A stretch of DNA of 64,000 bases from Cellvibrionaceae bacterium. Lineage in GTDB: Bacteria; Pseudomonadota; Gammaproteobacteria; Pseudomonadales; Cellvibrionaceae. The stretch is from the NCBI GenBank assembly GCA_025800365.1, contig JAOXRT010000081.1:1-64000 (forward strand), read 5' to 3'. Positions 8,242 to 15,950 of the stretch are shown piece by piece (position 1 is the first letter of the stretch; each line of letters begins with the position of its first letter). Under the pieces are notes generated by a model that worked only from the letters and a program-made list of their open reading frames with translations, was not told the DNA's origin and searched no databases. The translations under genes were made by a program, and so were the position numbers.

Positions 8242-8709
8242 ATGGTCGAGAATGTAAGGTACTACAGTTTATTTTTATTATTATTTATAGCCATAGGAGC
8301 CCAGTCATCCTCTATCGAAACTCACAAAGTTGGGCCCTATACCATTTGGATGATGAATGTGGATTATAGTCCAAACGAATTTTCAAGAGTGAGAAATCAA
8401 ATAGGTTGGGATTTGAATAAAAAAAGAAAATATGCAAAGTGGAATATTACCGATATCGTGATGGCTAGGAATGGTAATCAGTTTGCTGCCTATAAGTTCT
8501 CTGGGCTTGGTTTTTACCCCTTAAAAGACTTGCCAGAAGTAAATATTACTATTGAAGAGCTTTACGACGCAGCCAAGAACAATTTTAGGGGCCGAGGGGT
8601 ATCAGGAGGTTCTATAGGTAACGCTGGCGGCCCTGCTCCTCCGATAGCTGGAGCCGGTTATGGAGTAGCTCCAGTAGGCACGGGCACTACCTCAGTAGAA
8701 GACTTATAA
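8242..8709 (+). CDS. Small exported protein of unknown function
   Basis: I place the start at ATG 8242, preceded by AAGGG at 8230-8234. An in-frame ATG at 8212 would overlap the previous gene without a good binding site. The 155-residue product has a signal peptide (YYSLFLLLFIAIGAQSS), a central domain with KVGPYTIWMMNVDYSPNEF and KWNITDIVMARNGNQFAAYKF, and a Gly/Pro/Ala-rich tail. No family recognised. Coupled to the Sel1-like anchored protein upstream, it may be its periplasmic partner (inference). Confidence 0.6.
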   Translation: MVENVRYYSLFLLLFIAIGAQSSSIETHKVGPYTIWMMNVDYSPNEFSRVRNQIGWDLNKKRKYAKWNITDIVMARNGNQFAAYKFSGLGFYPLKDLPEVNITIEELYDAAKNNFRGRGVSGGSIGNAGGPAPPIAGAGYGVAPVGTGTTSVEDL

Positions 8710-8751
8710 TTTTCGCTCCTGATATGCCGCTGCATCATCGCGGCTATCTAA

Positions 8752-8931
8752 CTATCTACTCGCTTTCAACTTCATCCAATTATCAAACTCGTCCTCTGGA
8801 AATAACCGTCTTCTGCCAACTTTAATTGAAGGTGGCATGGGGTCATCCTTAGATATTCGATTTCTGACCGTCCCCACAGTAATATGCAGCTTCTTGCTAA
8901 CTTGCTCGACGGTAAGGTAATTAGTAGTCAT
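8752..8931 (-). CDS. AlpA/excisionase-type DNA-binding protein
   Basis: 59 residues. It starts MTTNYLTVEQVSKKLHITVG, has a winged-helix turn (TVRNRISKDD) and the typical KVGRRRLFPEDEFDNWMK end of MerR-like excisionases. GGAGGA lies 3 bases before the start codon. It sits just downstream of the integrase gene on the same strand, the normal place for a recombination directionality factor or island regulator. It is short and easily missed. Confidence 0.8.
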   Translation of the reverse strand: MTTNYLTVEQVSKKLHITVGTVRNRISKDDPMPPSIKVGRRRLFPEDEFDNWMKLKASR

Positions 8932-9008
8932 ATGTCCTCCACTTTCCCGGGATAGAGTAACCTAAATCTTAAATTTCTCGACTGGTTACTTACCAACGTA
9001 CTTAGAAC

Positions 9009-10220
9009 TTAAACTATTGGACTAAAGCCACATTCGGCTTTGATCCTTTTGACTATAAAGCGCTGTATTCTTTTGGAAGAATCCCGAAGTGTTTCCGCTG
9101 TAAGAACGACATATCCAGCCGTGACATCATCCCTGCCTGTTGAATGATTCATTAGTCGTTTAAGTTTGTAGCTTCCCACATCTAAGCTTTCAGCTGTTGT
9201 AGCGAAGGTTCTTCTAAGATCATGAAAGTCACAGCTTGTACATGATAGCTTCTTAACTTTTGCTACAACTTTCTTTGGCTCTTGTATTCTGCCGTATTCA
9301 TTTTCTGCTGCAAATACATACTCAGAACTTCGATCCTGTTGTTTTAAAATTCGATTAACATACTTGGTAATCGGAAGCTCTAACGGCGTCCCATTCTTGG
9401 TTTCATGGATAGTAATTATTTTCGACGCCAAATCTACATCACACCACTTCAACCTAAATATTTCCCCTCTTCGCAAGCCTGTTAGAAGTGCGAAAAACAT
9501 TGCATTACAGATTGATTTCCCTGTAGGGGTTTCAAATTTTCTTATCTTTTTCATCGCCAGGTAGAATTTTGAAAACTCACTTGGTCTAAGGTGTGTCTGT
9601 CTACGACGGACATTATTCCACTGCTTTCGATGGGACAGGATGCCCACGGGATTCTCAGGAAAGATGGGACTGCCATCTTGATAGCAATATTCATATTTGG
9701 CGAAATTAAACAAGGCTCGAAGAACACGCATCGTAAGATCCGCCTGAGCTTTTGACTTAATGCTAGAATGAATCATGACCACCTCTTGCCTACCAATTTC
9801 TTTTAGTGGTCTTTTCATGAGTTTCTTCAAGTGGTTTCTCATCACACCGTCATATCCGTTCAAGGTAGTTGCCTTTAAAGGCTTCTGGTCCTTGTACGCT
9901 TGATACACACTGTCTAGAGTCAATTGAGACATCTCTTTGACACGCCTTTCTTCGTTGACGTTAATACCAATGCTCAAATCAGATAGGTGCTTCAAGGCTA
10001 TACTGCGGGCCCTTGCCGGAGATACATTAGGGTACTTTCCAATTGTAATTCGAACTGGCCTTCCATTGGACACACGCTTAAATACGGAGAAACTCCTAGC
10101 GCCACTCATAGAAACACGAAGTCTTAGCTCTGGGATTTTTAGATCTCTATACTCAACCCTACCCTTGAGAAGAGGCAAAGCATCTATCGCCTGTTTAGTG
10201 AAAGTGAACTGACGCTCCAT
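9009..10220 (-). CDS. Tyrosine recombinase (integrase) of a genomic island
   Basis: 403 residues. An N-terminal arm-binding domain (ALPLLKGRVEYRDLKIPELRLRVS, then SVFKRVSNGRPVRITIGKYP) resembles the DUF4102 type of P4-like integrases. The catalytic domain shows R in LLTGLRRGEIFRLKW, H-x-x-R in FHDLRRTFATT, a second H in LMNHST and the nucleophile Y in VTAGYVVLT. The set appears complete, so the enzyme is probably active. The gene points away from a tRNA 3' fragment only about 150 bases beyond its start, matching integration into a tRNA gene. The AlpA-like gene follows it. Confidence 0.93.
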   Translation of the reverse strand: MERQFTFTKQAIDALPLLKGRVEYRDLKIPELRLRVSMSGARSFSVFKRVSNGRPVRITIGKYPNVSPARARSIALKHLSDLSIGINVNEERRVKEMSQLTLDSVYQAYKDQKPLKATTLNGYDGVMRNHLKKLMKRPLKEIGRQEVVMIHSSIKSKAQADLTMRVLRALFNFAKYEYCYQDGSPIFPENPVGILSHRKQWNNVRRRQTHLRPSEFSKFYLAMKKIRKFETPTGKSICNAMFFALLTGLRRGEIFRLKWCDVDLASKIITIHETKNGTPLELPITKYVNRILKQQDRSSEYVFAAENEYGRIQEPKKVVAKVKKLSCTSCDFHDLRRTFATTAESLDVGSYKLKRLMNHSTGRDDVTAGYVVLTAETLRDSSKRIQRFIVKRIKAECGFSPIV

Positions 10221-10366
10221 GTGTGCTCCGGGGTTACAGCGGGGTTACAAAGTAAAATGACTGTACATTACCTAAAGCACCAAGGGACTATATAAAGTTC
10301 TTTTAAAGCAATAAGTTAATTAAACAGTCTGATTTAGCAGTTACCCGGATTATATGTTCAGATATT

Positions 10367-10407
10367 ACTCATAATCGATAGGTCCGCGGTTCAAGTCCGC
10401 GAGGGCC
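10367..10407 (+). repeat. tRNA-Ile(CAU)-like 3' fragment, probable attachment site
   Basis: The sequence contains an anticodon loop CTCATAA, an anticodon-stem 3' strand, a T-arm CGCGG-TTCAAGT-CCGCG and an acceptor-like AGGGCC. It resembles the 3' half of the minor isoleucine tRNA with CAU anticodon. The 5' side does not pair with the anticodon stem and no D-arm is present, so it is not a functional tRNA gene. Homology beginning in the anticodon loop is typical of tyrosine-recombinase att cores. It marks the right end of the island. The intact tRNA should lie at the other end. Confidence 0.75.
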
Positions 10408-10427
10408 TTTATGCCCTTTGGAAAAAA

Positions 10428-10455
10428 GGGGTCAGAACCCTTGGGTTCTGACCCC
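10428..10455. repeat. 13-bp inverted repeat GGGGTCAGAACCC
   Basis: GGGGTCAGAACCC and GGGTTCTGACCCC are separated by two bases, just outside the att fragment. GGGGTCAGA-type hairpins recur in many gammaproteobacterial genomes as REP-like elements or as ends tied to Y1 transposases. This copy may be such a unit. Confidence 0.6.
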
Positions 10456-10532
10456 GAGTCGGAGCCAATAAAACTTCAGCATTTAGCGAAATTTCCGAAT
10501 AAAATAGATCGCAAAAATAAACTGGAATCAAA

Positions 10533-10967
10533 ATGGAAGACATCGCACTTAAAACACTCTTAGCTCTCAATGCCCTCTGGTTTTTCGGTGGATTTCACAC
10601 CTTTGATATTCGAGGGCGAATTTTCGCCAAAATAGTCGTACCCAAAGAGCATAGAGACACTCCCGTAATGGAAACCCTGATCATGTCAGGAAAATTTGTC
10701 GGGGGTTTTAATTTAGCCTTTATGGCTCTTAATCTATTACTGATATTCAATACAGAATTGTTTGATAGGGCAGCGCAATGGTCTATTTTACTATGCACCA
10801 TGTCGATAGCTCACGGGACTCAGTTTGCACACAATGTGCCTGTAGCTATTCAAAATCGACACGGAGAAGGTGTTTGGCAGGTAAAAGGCTTGATGCTTTT
10901 TATTTTCCTTACTGACTTCACCTTAATGATATTGAACGCGGCCATGGCTTTGTATTATTTAATTTAA
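10533..10967 (+). CDS. Small integral membrane protein of unknown function
   Basis: 144 residues with four likely membrane spans (about 5-22, 54-72, 84-102 and 120-142), separated by short polar loops such as RIFAKIVVPKEHRDTP and NVPVAIQNRHGEGVWQ. GGAA sits before the ATG. It is the first gene on the chromosomal side of the island boundary. I do not recognise the family. A hairpin at its 3' end suggests a single-gene unit. Confidence 0.65.
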   Translation: MEDIALKTLLALNALWFFGGFHTFDIRGRIFAKIVVPKEHRDTPVMETLIMSGKFVGGFNLAFMALNLLLIFNTELFDRAAQWSILLCTMSIAHGTQFAHNVPVAIQNRHGEGVWQVKGLMLFIFLTDFTLMILNAAMALYYLI

Positions 10968-10988
10968 GACTCTAGCCGTGTCATCGAT

Positions 10989-11017
10989 CCAATAGCCTTT
11001 TTATTAAAGGCTATTGG
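10989..11017. terminator. Bidirectional terminator between convergent genes
   Basis: A 12-bp stem CCAATAGCCTTT / AAAGGCTATTGG with a 5-base loop, with T-rich DNA on the plus side. It overlaps the stop codon of the minus-strand glutaredoxin-like gene. Confidence 0.7.
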
Positions 11018-11282
11018 CTTTTCGGTCTTTGAAGTAACGAATAATATCATTTGATTCATACAGCCATTTTGTCGGCTCGCCTTTACGCTCAATACGCAAA
11101 CAAGGCACTTGTCCTTTACCACCACCACGAATGAGCTCTTGCTTTACCTTGCCAGATAAACCAACGTCCTTCATTGCTACTTTCATGCCCAAGCTTTTAA
11201 GGGCTTTTCTGGTTTTAACGCAAAACGGGCAAAGCAAACTTTGGTACAGCGTTAATCTTTCTATTTTTGTAGATCTAGCCAT
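11004..11282 (-). CDS. Glutaredoxin-like / GST N-terminal domain protein
   Basis: About 92 residues from ATG 11282 (MARSTKIERLTLYQSLLCPFC). A GTG/ATG further upstream at 11297 would add five residues. It carries the redox motif CPFC near the N-terminus, GQVPCLRI with the cis-proline, and the C-terminal WLYESNDIIRYF helix of glutathione-binding thioredoxin folds. Such proteins reduce disulfides or mixed glutathione disulfides in the cytoplasm. It stands alone and converges on the membrane-protein gene. Confidence 0.8.
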   Translation of the reverse strand: MARSTKIERLTLYQSLLCPFCVKTRKALKSLGMKVAMKDVGLSGKVKQELIRGGGKGQVPCLRIERKGEPTKWLYESNDIIRYFKDRKANSL

Positions 11283-11506
11283 TAAGTTGGTTTCCATAAT
11301 TTAAAACGCTGACATTTTTGGCAAGTTTCAACTATAAATCATCACAAATTGTTCAAGACCACTAACAATATAGCCATATCCTTAGCAGCCTTAATTATAG
11401 GGATAGCTTAAGTCAGATACCTTTAGAGCCCAGCAGATAAAAGACGAGGCGCCACCGCAATCACAAAACCTTTATTACGAATGATTTGCATTAACATGGA
11501 ATTTTA

Positions 11507-11525
11507 GATATGTTATATCATACTA
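11507..11525. promoter_or_regulatory. Possible Zur operator upstream of L31B
   Basis: ATATGTTATATCATACTAT resembles one and a half sides of the Zur palindrome (core GTTATA-N2-TATAAC in gammaproteobacteria). The right half deviates. The call rests mostly on the downstream genes being classic Zur targets. Confidence 0.4.
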
Positions 11526-11548
11526 TTAATATCCACGGTTTGATCCTC

Positions 11549-11815
11549 ATGAAAAAACACATACACCCCCAATACGACTACGTCATTTTTCGCGATACAA
11601 GTTGCGGACAGGACTTCAAGATTCGCTCAACTTGTAAATCCAGCCAAACCATTGAATGGGAAGACGGAAAGACTTACCCATTAATACACCTGGATATCTC
11701 TAGCGCATCCCACCCTGTGTATACCGGGGAACAGCGCCAGGCAAAAGCGGAGGGACGTATCGCTCAATTTAATAGCCGCTTTAAAAAGCGCAGCTTGAAA
11801 TCTAAACAAGATTAG
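11549..11815 (+). CDS. rpmE2: Ribosomal protein L31 type B (zinc-independent)
   Basis: 88 residues from ATG 11549: [20 protein letters not shown], then [24 protein letters not shown], ending with a basic tail. The two CxxC-type zinc ligands of ordinary L31 are missing, which defines the B paralogue (YkgM in E. coli, 87 residues). When zinc is scarce it replaces zinc-binding L31 on the 50S subunit and releases zinc. An in-frame ATG at 11510 would start inside the presumed operator. The L36B gene follows directly. Confidence 0.95.
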   Translation: MKKHIHPQYDYVIFRDTSCGQDFKIRSTCKSSQTIEWEDGKTYPLIHLDISSASHPVYTGEQRQAKAEGRIAQFNSRFKKRSLKSKQD

Positions 11816-11835
11816 GAAGTAACAAGGCAAGTGCA

Positions 11836-11979
11836 ATGCAAGTATTAAGTTCATTGAAATCGGCCAAGCTACGCCATAAAGACTGCCAGGTCGTTCGCCG
11901 CAGGGGGCGTCTTTATGTTATCTGTAAATCCAATCCTCGCTTCAAGGCCCGCCAGGGAACAGTAAAGAATAAACGCTAA
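11836..11979 (+). CDS. rpmJ2: Ribosomal protein L36 type B
   Basis: 47 residues: [20 protein letters not shown], then [20 protein letters not shown] and a basic end. It matches YkgO-type L36, which lacks the full zinc ribbon of ordinary L36. It lies 20 bases after L31B and shares its unit, as in the ykgMO operon of enterobacteria, and a terminator follows. It is too short for most gene finders. Confidence 0.95.
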   Translation: MQVLSSLKSAKLRHKDCQVVRRRGRLYVICKSNPRFKARQGTVKNKR

Positions 11980-11991
11980 CTCTCCTCACTC

Positions 11992-12016
11992 GGGTCTGTT
12001 CTCCAGGCCCTTTTTT
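11992..12016 (+). terminator. Intrinsic terminator of the L31B-L36B unit
   Basis: A GGGTCTG / CAGGCCC stem (one G-U pair) with a 5-base loop, followed by six T. Confidence 0.85.
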
Positions 12017-12118
12017 ATGCTTATTGAGTTTTCATCCCTGCATAAATAGCTGGCAAGCACATGCACCCAACAGCGGACTCGCGTACACTGTTTAAAACAC
12101 TGATACTTGAATTAGAAC

Positions 12119-13855
12119 ATGCTAAGCAGCCACTTTGATAAGCAACTCGTCGATGCAGAACTACTACGCTTGATAGCCGAACAGTCTAGGCGTGTCCCCT
12201 ACCCCATCATTCTCGCCATGGGTTTAATTGCAAGTTTTGCTTGGCAATATATGGCGATCGAGCTTGTTATTTCCTGGCTTTTCTTTTCAGGGTTTTGCTT
12301 GCTGGTTCGTGCCTATGTTCTTCCAAAGCTTGCCTCATACAAAAACGTACAGAAAGCCAATGAGATAGCCATAATACTCAGTGCCATGAATGGCATAGCC
12401 CATGGCAGCTCATGCTTATTCTTCCCCTACTTTTCAGTGTTAGAACAGGCTATTCAGACAATGATCCTGCTAGGAATTTCAGCAGGTGCTGTGGCTACAA
12501 CGTTTGGCAAACGCGATATATTTATTGCTTACCTACTACCAAGCCTGCTACCCATCAGCATTATGTGGGCCCTGCGCCCTCACCCTGAAAACCTATTCGC
12601 TGGCTATATAGTTTCAGTGCTTTGCTTGATGTTTGGGGTGATCTTACTGAGTCTAGCAAAAGACATGTTTAAGAGCTTCAGCACAGCTTTTATCGCGCAA
12701 CAAGAGCAGGCCAAGCTCAACAAAAAACTGCAAGCGAGCCTAACGAGCGAAGCCTCTGCCAATCGGGCTAAAACCCAATTTTTGGCCGCAGCCAGTCATG
12801 ACTTGAGGCAACCGCTACATACCGTATCTATTTTTTGCGCTGCTCTTGAAATGCAAAATGAGCAGGAATCCAACAAAGAAATCATTGAGCATATGAATGG
12901 CGCTGTAAGCACTCTTAGCAAACAATTAGATGCTTTATTGGACATTTCCAAACTGGATGCAGGCATTACCGAGCCGGAGCTTAAGCAGGTAAATATCAAC
13001 GCATTATTTTCAGAGCTCGAAAGAGAATTTAAACCCATTGCACAAGACAAGGGCATTGAAATTGAATTTATAATTAATAAGCCCATAGGCATTCTTAATG
13101 ATGAGTTGCTGCTAATACGGATACTGCAAAACTTGATTGCCAATGCGATTAAATACAGCAACGAAGGCAAAATTCAGATTGAATTAATCGAATCTGACAA
13201 CTTGAGCATTTGCGTTTCAGACAATGGCCCTGGTATTCCGGAGGAAGAGCAAGAAAGAGTATTTGAAGAATTCTACCAGCTGCACAATAGTGAACGAGAC
13301 AGCAGTAAAGGCTTAGGCCTAGGCCTCGCTATTGTTAAAAGGCTTTGCTATTTATTACATATCGAGCTGCGATTAGAGTCGTCAGCGAATGGCACACAGT
13401 TTTATCTACACTTCCCACAACAAATCGAACTAAAACCAGAAAGTGATTCAATAATAGAGCAATCACCAAGTGATGCTTTGATGAAGGGGCTAAAGGTGTT
13501 ATTAATCGATGATAATATTCAGGTTTCTCGTGCTACTCAGGCGCTTTTAGAAAACATGGATTTTAGTGTAGTGCTCGCTGAAAACAAAGAGCAAGCAATT
13601 AAGCACTGGGAGCATCAAAGTGTTGATTTTGTAATAGCCGATTTACGCTTACGCCAACAGGAAACCGGTATCGATATTATTCAAGAGTTGCGCCAGCAAA
13701 AGCACAATTTACCCGCCCTTTTAGTCAGTGGTGACACCGCTCCAGAGCGCTTGCAGCAAGCTAAAGATGCTGCCATTAAGCTTTTGCATAAACCACTAGC
13801 CAGCAGCAGCTTGAAACAAGAAATGATAAAAGAATTACAACGCCACAAAAACTAA
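12119..13855 (+). CDS. Hybrid sensor histidine kinase with C-terminal receiver
   Basis: 578 residues. The N-terminal third has about five to six membrane spans (to about residue 185). A short coiled linker leads to a HisKA domain with the phospho-His in AASHDLRQPLHT. Next is an HATPase domain with the N box (NLIANAIKYS) and G boxes (DNGPGIPEEE, GLGLGLAIV). A receiver domain follows (VLLIDDNIQVSRATQ), with the acceptor Asp in VIADLRLR. There is no periplasmic sensor domain, so the membrane part itself may sense. It converges with a response-regulator gene only 2 bases from its stop, the likely partner. Resembles NahK/ErcS'-type kinases. Confidence 0.9.
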   Translation: MLSSHFDKQLVDAELLRLIAEQSRRVPYPIILAMGLIASFAWQYMAIELVISWLFFSGFCLLVRAYVLPKLASYKNVQKANEIAIILSAMNGIAHGSSCLFFPYFSVLEQAIQTMILLGISAGAVATTFGKRDIFIAYLLPSLLPISIMWALRPHPENLFAGYIVSVLCLMFGVILLSLAKDMFKSFSTAFIAQQEQAKLNKKLQASLTSEASANRAKTQFLAAASHDLRQPLHTVSIFCAALEMQNEQESNKEIIEHMNGAVSTLSKQLDALLDISKLDAGITEPELKQVNINALFSELEREFKPIAQDKGIEIEFIINKPIGILNDELLLIRILQNLIANAIKYSNEGKIQIELIESDNLSICVSDNGPGIPEEEQERVFEEFYQLHNSERDSSKGLGLGLAIVKRLCYLLHIELRLESSANGTQFYLHFPQQIELKPESDSIIEQSPSDALMKGLKVLLIDDNIQVSRATQALLENMDFSVVLAENKEQAIKHWEHQSVDFVIADLRLRQQETGIDIIQELRQQKHNLPALLVSGDTAPERLQQAKDAAIKLLHKPLASSSLKQEMIKELQRHKN

Positions 13856-13857
13856 CA

Positions 13858-14523
13858 TTAAGCGGGGGACATTGAAAATTCTTTCGCCGGAATTAATGCC
13901 AATGCCGCAGTTGCGTATACCGCTTCAGTACGATTATCAACGCCAAGCGCTTTATAACAGGCAAACAAATGGGATTTAACGGTTCCCTCAGCAATATCCA
14001 GCTCACGAGCAATGACTTTATTCGCTTTACCTTGAACAGCTTTCATTAAAACCGCCAATTGGCGGCTAGAAAGATCTGACAAGATCTCTTCTCGCTTAGC
14101 TTGGCTTTCTTCATTCCACTGCTTAAGTTCATACTGCCCTAAAACACTGGGAGGTAAATATACGCCTTGCGCCAATACCAATTTGAGAGCCGCCACCAAT
14201 TCTTGCGGGGATGAGGCCTTTGGAATATAGCCAGCTGCACCCTCGGCAATAGCATTGCGAATAACAGAGGCCTGATCCTCGCTTGAGATGAGCACTACAG
14301 GGCAGTCAAAATGCTCTCTGACAATATTTAATGCGCTTAAACCATCTTGACCAGGCAAGTAGTAATCTAATAGGACGATATCAATTTCGTCAGCATCAAA
14401 TAACAAAATTGCCTCGTCACAGCTGCCCGATTCTAGGAACTGTGTATTGAGTTTTAGTCCAGCCAGTAAATACTTCAGACCACTGCGGAACAAGTGATGA
14501 TCATCGATGATCAATACACGCAC
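13858..14523 (-). CDS. LuxR/NarL-family response regulator
   Basis: 221 residues from GTG 14523 (VRVLIIDDHHLFRSG), chosen because GAGAGG lies 8 bases upstream. A GTG at 14544 would start before that site. The receiver has the acceptor Asp in IDIVLLDYYLPGQDG and a conserved VVLISSED segment. The C-terminal LuxR helix-turn-helix reads LSSRQLAVLMKAVQGKANKV, then IARELDIAEGTVKSHL. It probably receives phosphate from the convergent hybrid kinase and regulates transcription. Targets unknown. Confidence 0.88.
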   Translation of the reverse strand: MRVLIIDDHHLFRSGLKYLLAGLKLNTQFLESGSCDEAILLFDADEIDIVLLDYYLPGQDGLSALNIVREHFDCPVVLISSEDQASVIRNAIAEGAAGYIPKASSPQELVAALKLVLAQGVYLPPSVLGQYELKQWNEESQAKREEILSDLSSRQLAVLMKAVQGKANKVIARELDIAEGTVKSHLFACYKALGVDNRTEAVYATAALALIPAKEFSMSPA

Positions 14524-14753
14524 TTTGAAAACCTCTCTGCACACAAATATTTTTCAGCCCCTACCTAGTGGGAGCTGCAAGAGATTAGAATAAATTGAAA
14601 CGCCAAATAAGGCTATGATGGCCTACGAAATTTATTACAAAAATCAGTAATATTCCTGAGTTTTTTATATAGAAGTCAGCCGAGAGCCGGAATTCTGAAG
14701 AGGATTGTTAAAAGCGGACCTGCTTAGGAGTTAACAATCAAAAGTGAAAAGAA

Positions 14754-14780
14754 TGGCCCCTGCAGAAGGAGAAGGGGCCA
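14754..14780 (-). terminator. Intrinsic terminator of the bacterioferritin gene
   Basis: TGGCCCCT / AGGGGCCA with an 11-base loop, followed on the minus strand by TTCTTTTC. A second inverted repeat ATTGTTAA/TTAACAAT lies beyond it (14704-14738). Confidence 0.75.
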
Positions 14781-14787
14781 CTTTGAC

Positions 14788-15255
14788 TTACGCTACCGAT
14801 TGTAGGTAATTCTGAATACCCATTCGGTCAATCAGACCTAGTTGCTGACGCAACCAATATTCATGATCGACTTCAGTATCATCAAGCATCTGCAACAAGG
14901 TATCACGCGTTACATAGTCCTTAACGGACTCACAGTGAGCCATTGCTTCTTTCAATTCATTACCCACATGAATCTCGAGGTCCAAGTCACTTTGCAACAT
15001 AGCTGGGACATCTTGGCCGATGTTCATTGGCGATCGCTTGGCCATATTGGGTACGCCACCCAAGAATAGAATACGGCGAATCAATAAATCCGCATGGCCC
15101 AGTTCATCATCGCGTTCATGACCGATTCGCTCATACAATTTGGTCAAACCCCAATCTTCATACATGCGGGAGTGGATAAAGTACTGATCTACAGCCGTAA
15201 GCTCATATTCAAGCAGTTTATTCAGCCATTCAATAACTTTGTTATCACCTTGCAT
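14788..15255 (-). CDS. bfr: Bacterioferritin subunit lacking the haem-ligand methionine
   Basis: 155 residues, the normal family length. It stores iron as a 24-subunit cage. All six ferroxidase-centre ligands are visible: Glu18, Glu51, His54, Glu94, Glu128 and His131 (the last two shifted by one from E. coli numbering). Position 52, where Met binds the intersubunit haem, is Leu (HERDDELGHAD). This fits the BfrA-like partner of two-subunit bacterioferritins, so a Met52-bearing paralogue may exist elsewhere. It is a single-gene unit with its own terminator. Confidence 0.92.
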   Translation of the reverse strand: MQGDNKVIEWLNKLLEYELTAVDQYFIHSRMYEDWGLTKLYERIGHERDDELGHADLLIRRILFLGGVPNMAKRSPMNIGQDVPAMLQSDLDLEIHVGNELKEAMAHCESVKDYVTRDTLLQMLDDTEVDHEYWLRQQLGLIDRMGIQNYLQSVA

Positions 15256-15302
15256 AACGCAAACCTCAGAAAATTTAATTCAGCCCATCAATCATAGCGC
15301 CA

Positions 15303-15328
15303 AAGGAAAACTTCGTCCAGTTTTCCTT
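15303..15328. terminator. Hairpin between nfeD and bfr
   Basis: AAGGAAAAC / GTTTTCCTT with an 8-base loop lies downstream of the SPFH-NfeD pair on the minus strand. The T tract is poor. Confidence 0.4.
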
Positions 15329-15407
15329 ATAAATCAACCACTTAGAATTGATTATTAGGCGCATTCAAGAGTGTGTCGTATTCGCTTTTCGGTTTCGACA
15401 AGTTAAA

Positions 15408-15869
15408 TTATCGCTGCAGCAACTCACATACCGTATTCGTTCCATCGACGGCGACCACCTTTACTTCGGCCTGATCATACAAGCTGGCATCGGGTACTAT
15501 TCCCCACAAGGTATCTCCAATCTTTACCTTTGCCGCCTCTCCGGCTGGCATCAACACGACCCCGTGTGCGCCTAGCAAATTGTCCATACGATTATTTAAA
15601 TTTTGGTGGTCCGACTGAAAATCCAATACACCGCGCATTTTTGTCACCGCTAAAAAACTAAAAGCGACAGAACTCACCGAGTAAATAGTAAGAGCTAATT
15701 GCCAGCTCATCTCAGGCATCAAGATATGAATTAGGCCAGTAAATAAAGCACCTGCTGCTGCGCCAAGGAAAAACCCACCCGGCAAGGCTATTTCCGCAAT
15801 AAGTAATACAGCGGCTAATGTAAGCCAGTGGTAGAAATTCATATCGGCTATAAATTGGATCGCTTCCAT
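15408..15869 (-). CDS. NfeD-family membrane protein
   Basis: 153 residues with two to three membrane spans in the first 75 residues (WLTLAAVLLIAEIALPGGFF, GALFTGLIHILMP, LALTIYSVSSVAFSFLAV). A C-terminal OB-fold follows (GAHGVVLMPAGEAAKVKIGD, LWGIVPDASLYDQAEVKVVA). This is the short NfeD type (YbbK/NfeD1b). These proteins pair with SPFH proteins in membrane microdomains, and the SPFH gene lies directly upstream on the same strand. It works at the inner membrane. Confidence 0.88.
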   Translation of the reverse strand: MEAIQFIADMNFYHWLTLAAVLLIAEIALPGGFFLGAAAGALFTGLIHILMPEMSWQLALTIYSVSSVAFSFLAVTKMRGVLDFQSDHQNLNNRMDNLLGAHGVVLMPAGEAAKVKIGDTLWGIVPDASLYDQAEVKVVAVDGTNTVCELLQR

Positions 15870-15950
15870 GGTATTACCTCTAATATTCTCGTTGGTTTCT
15901 TTAGGGGAACAAAGGGCTCTTTGAAAGAACCCTTTTCAGCTATTTGACTT

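Noticed and set aside
10367-10407. A functional tRNA gene
   Set aside because: There is no D-arm or acceptor 5' strand and the anticodon stem does not pair. Only the 3' half is present.
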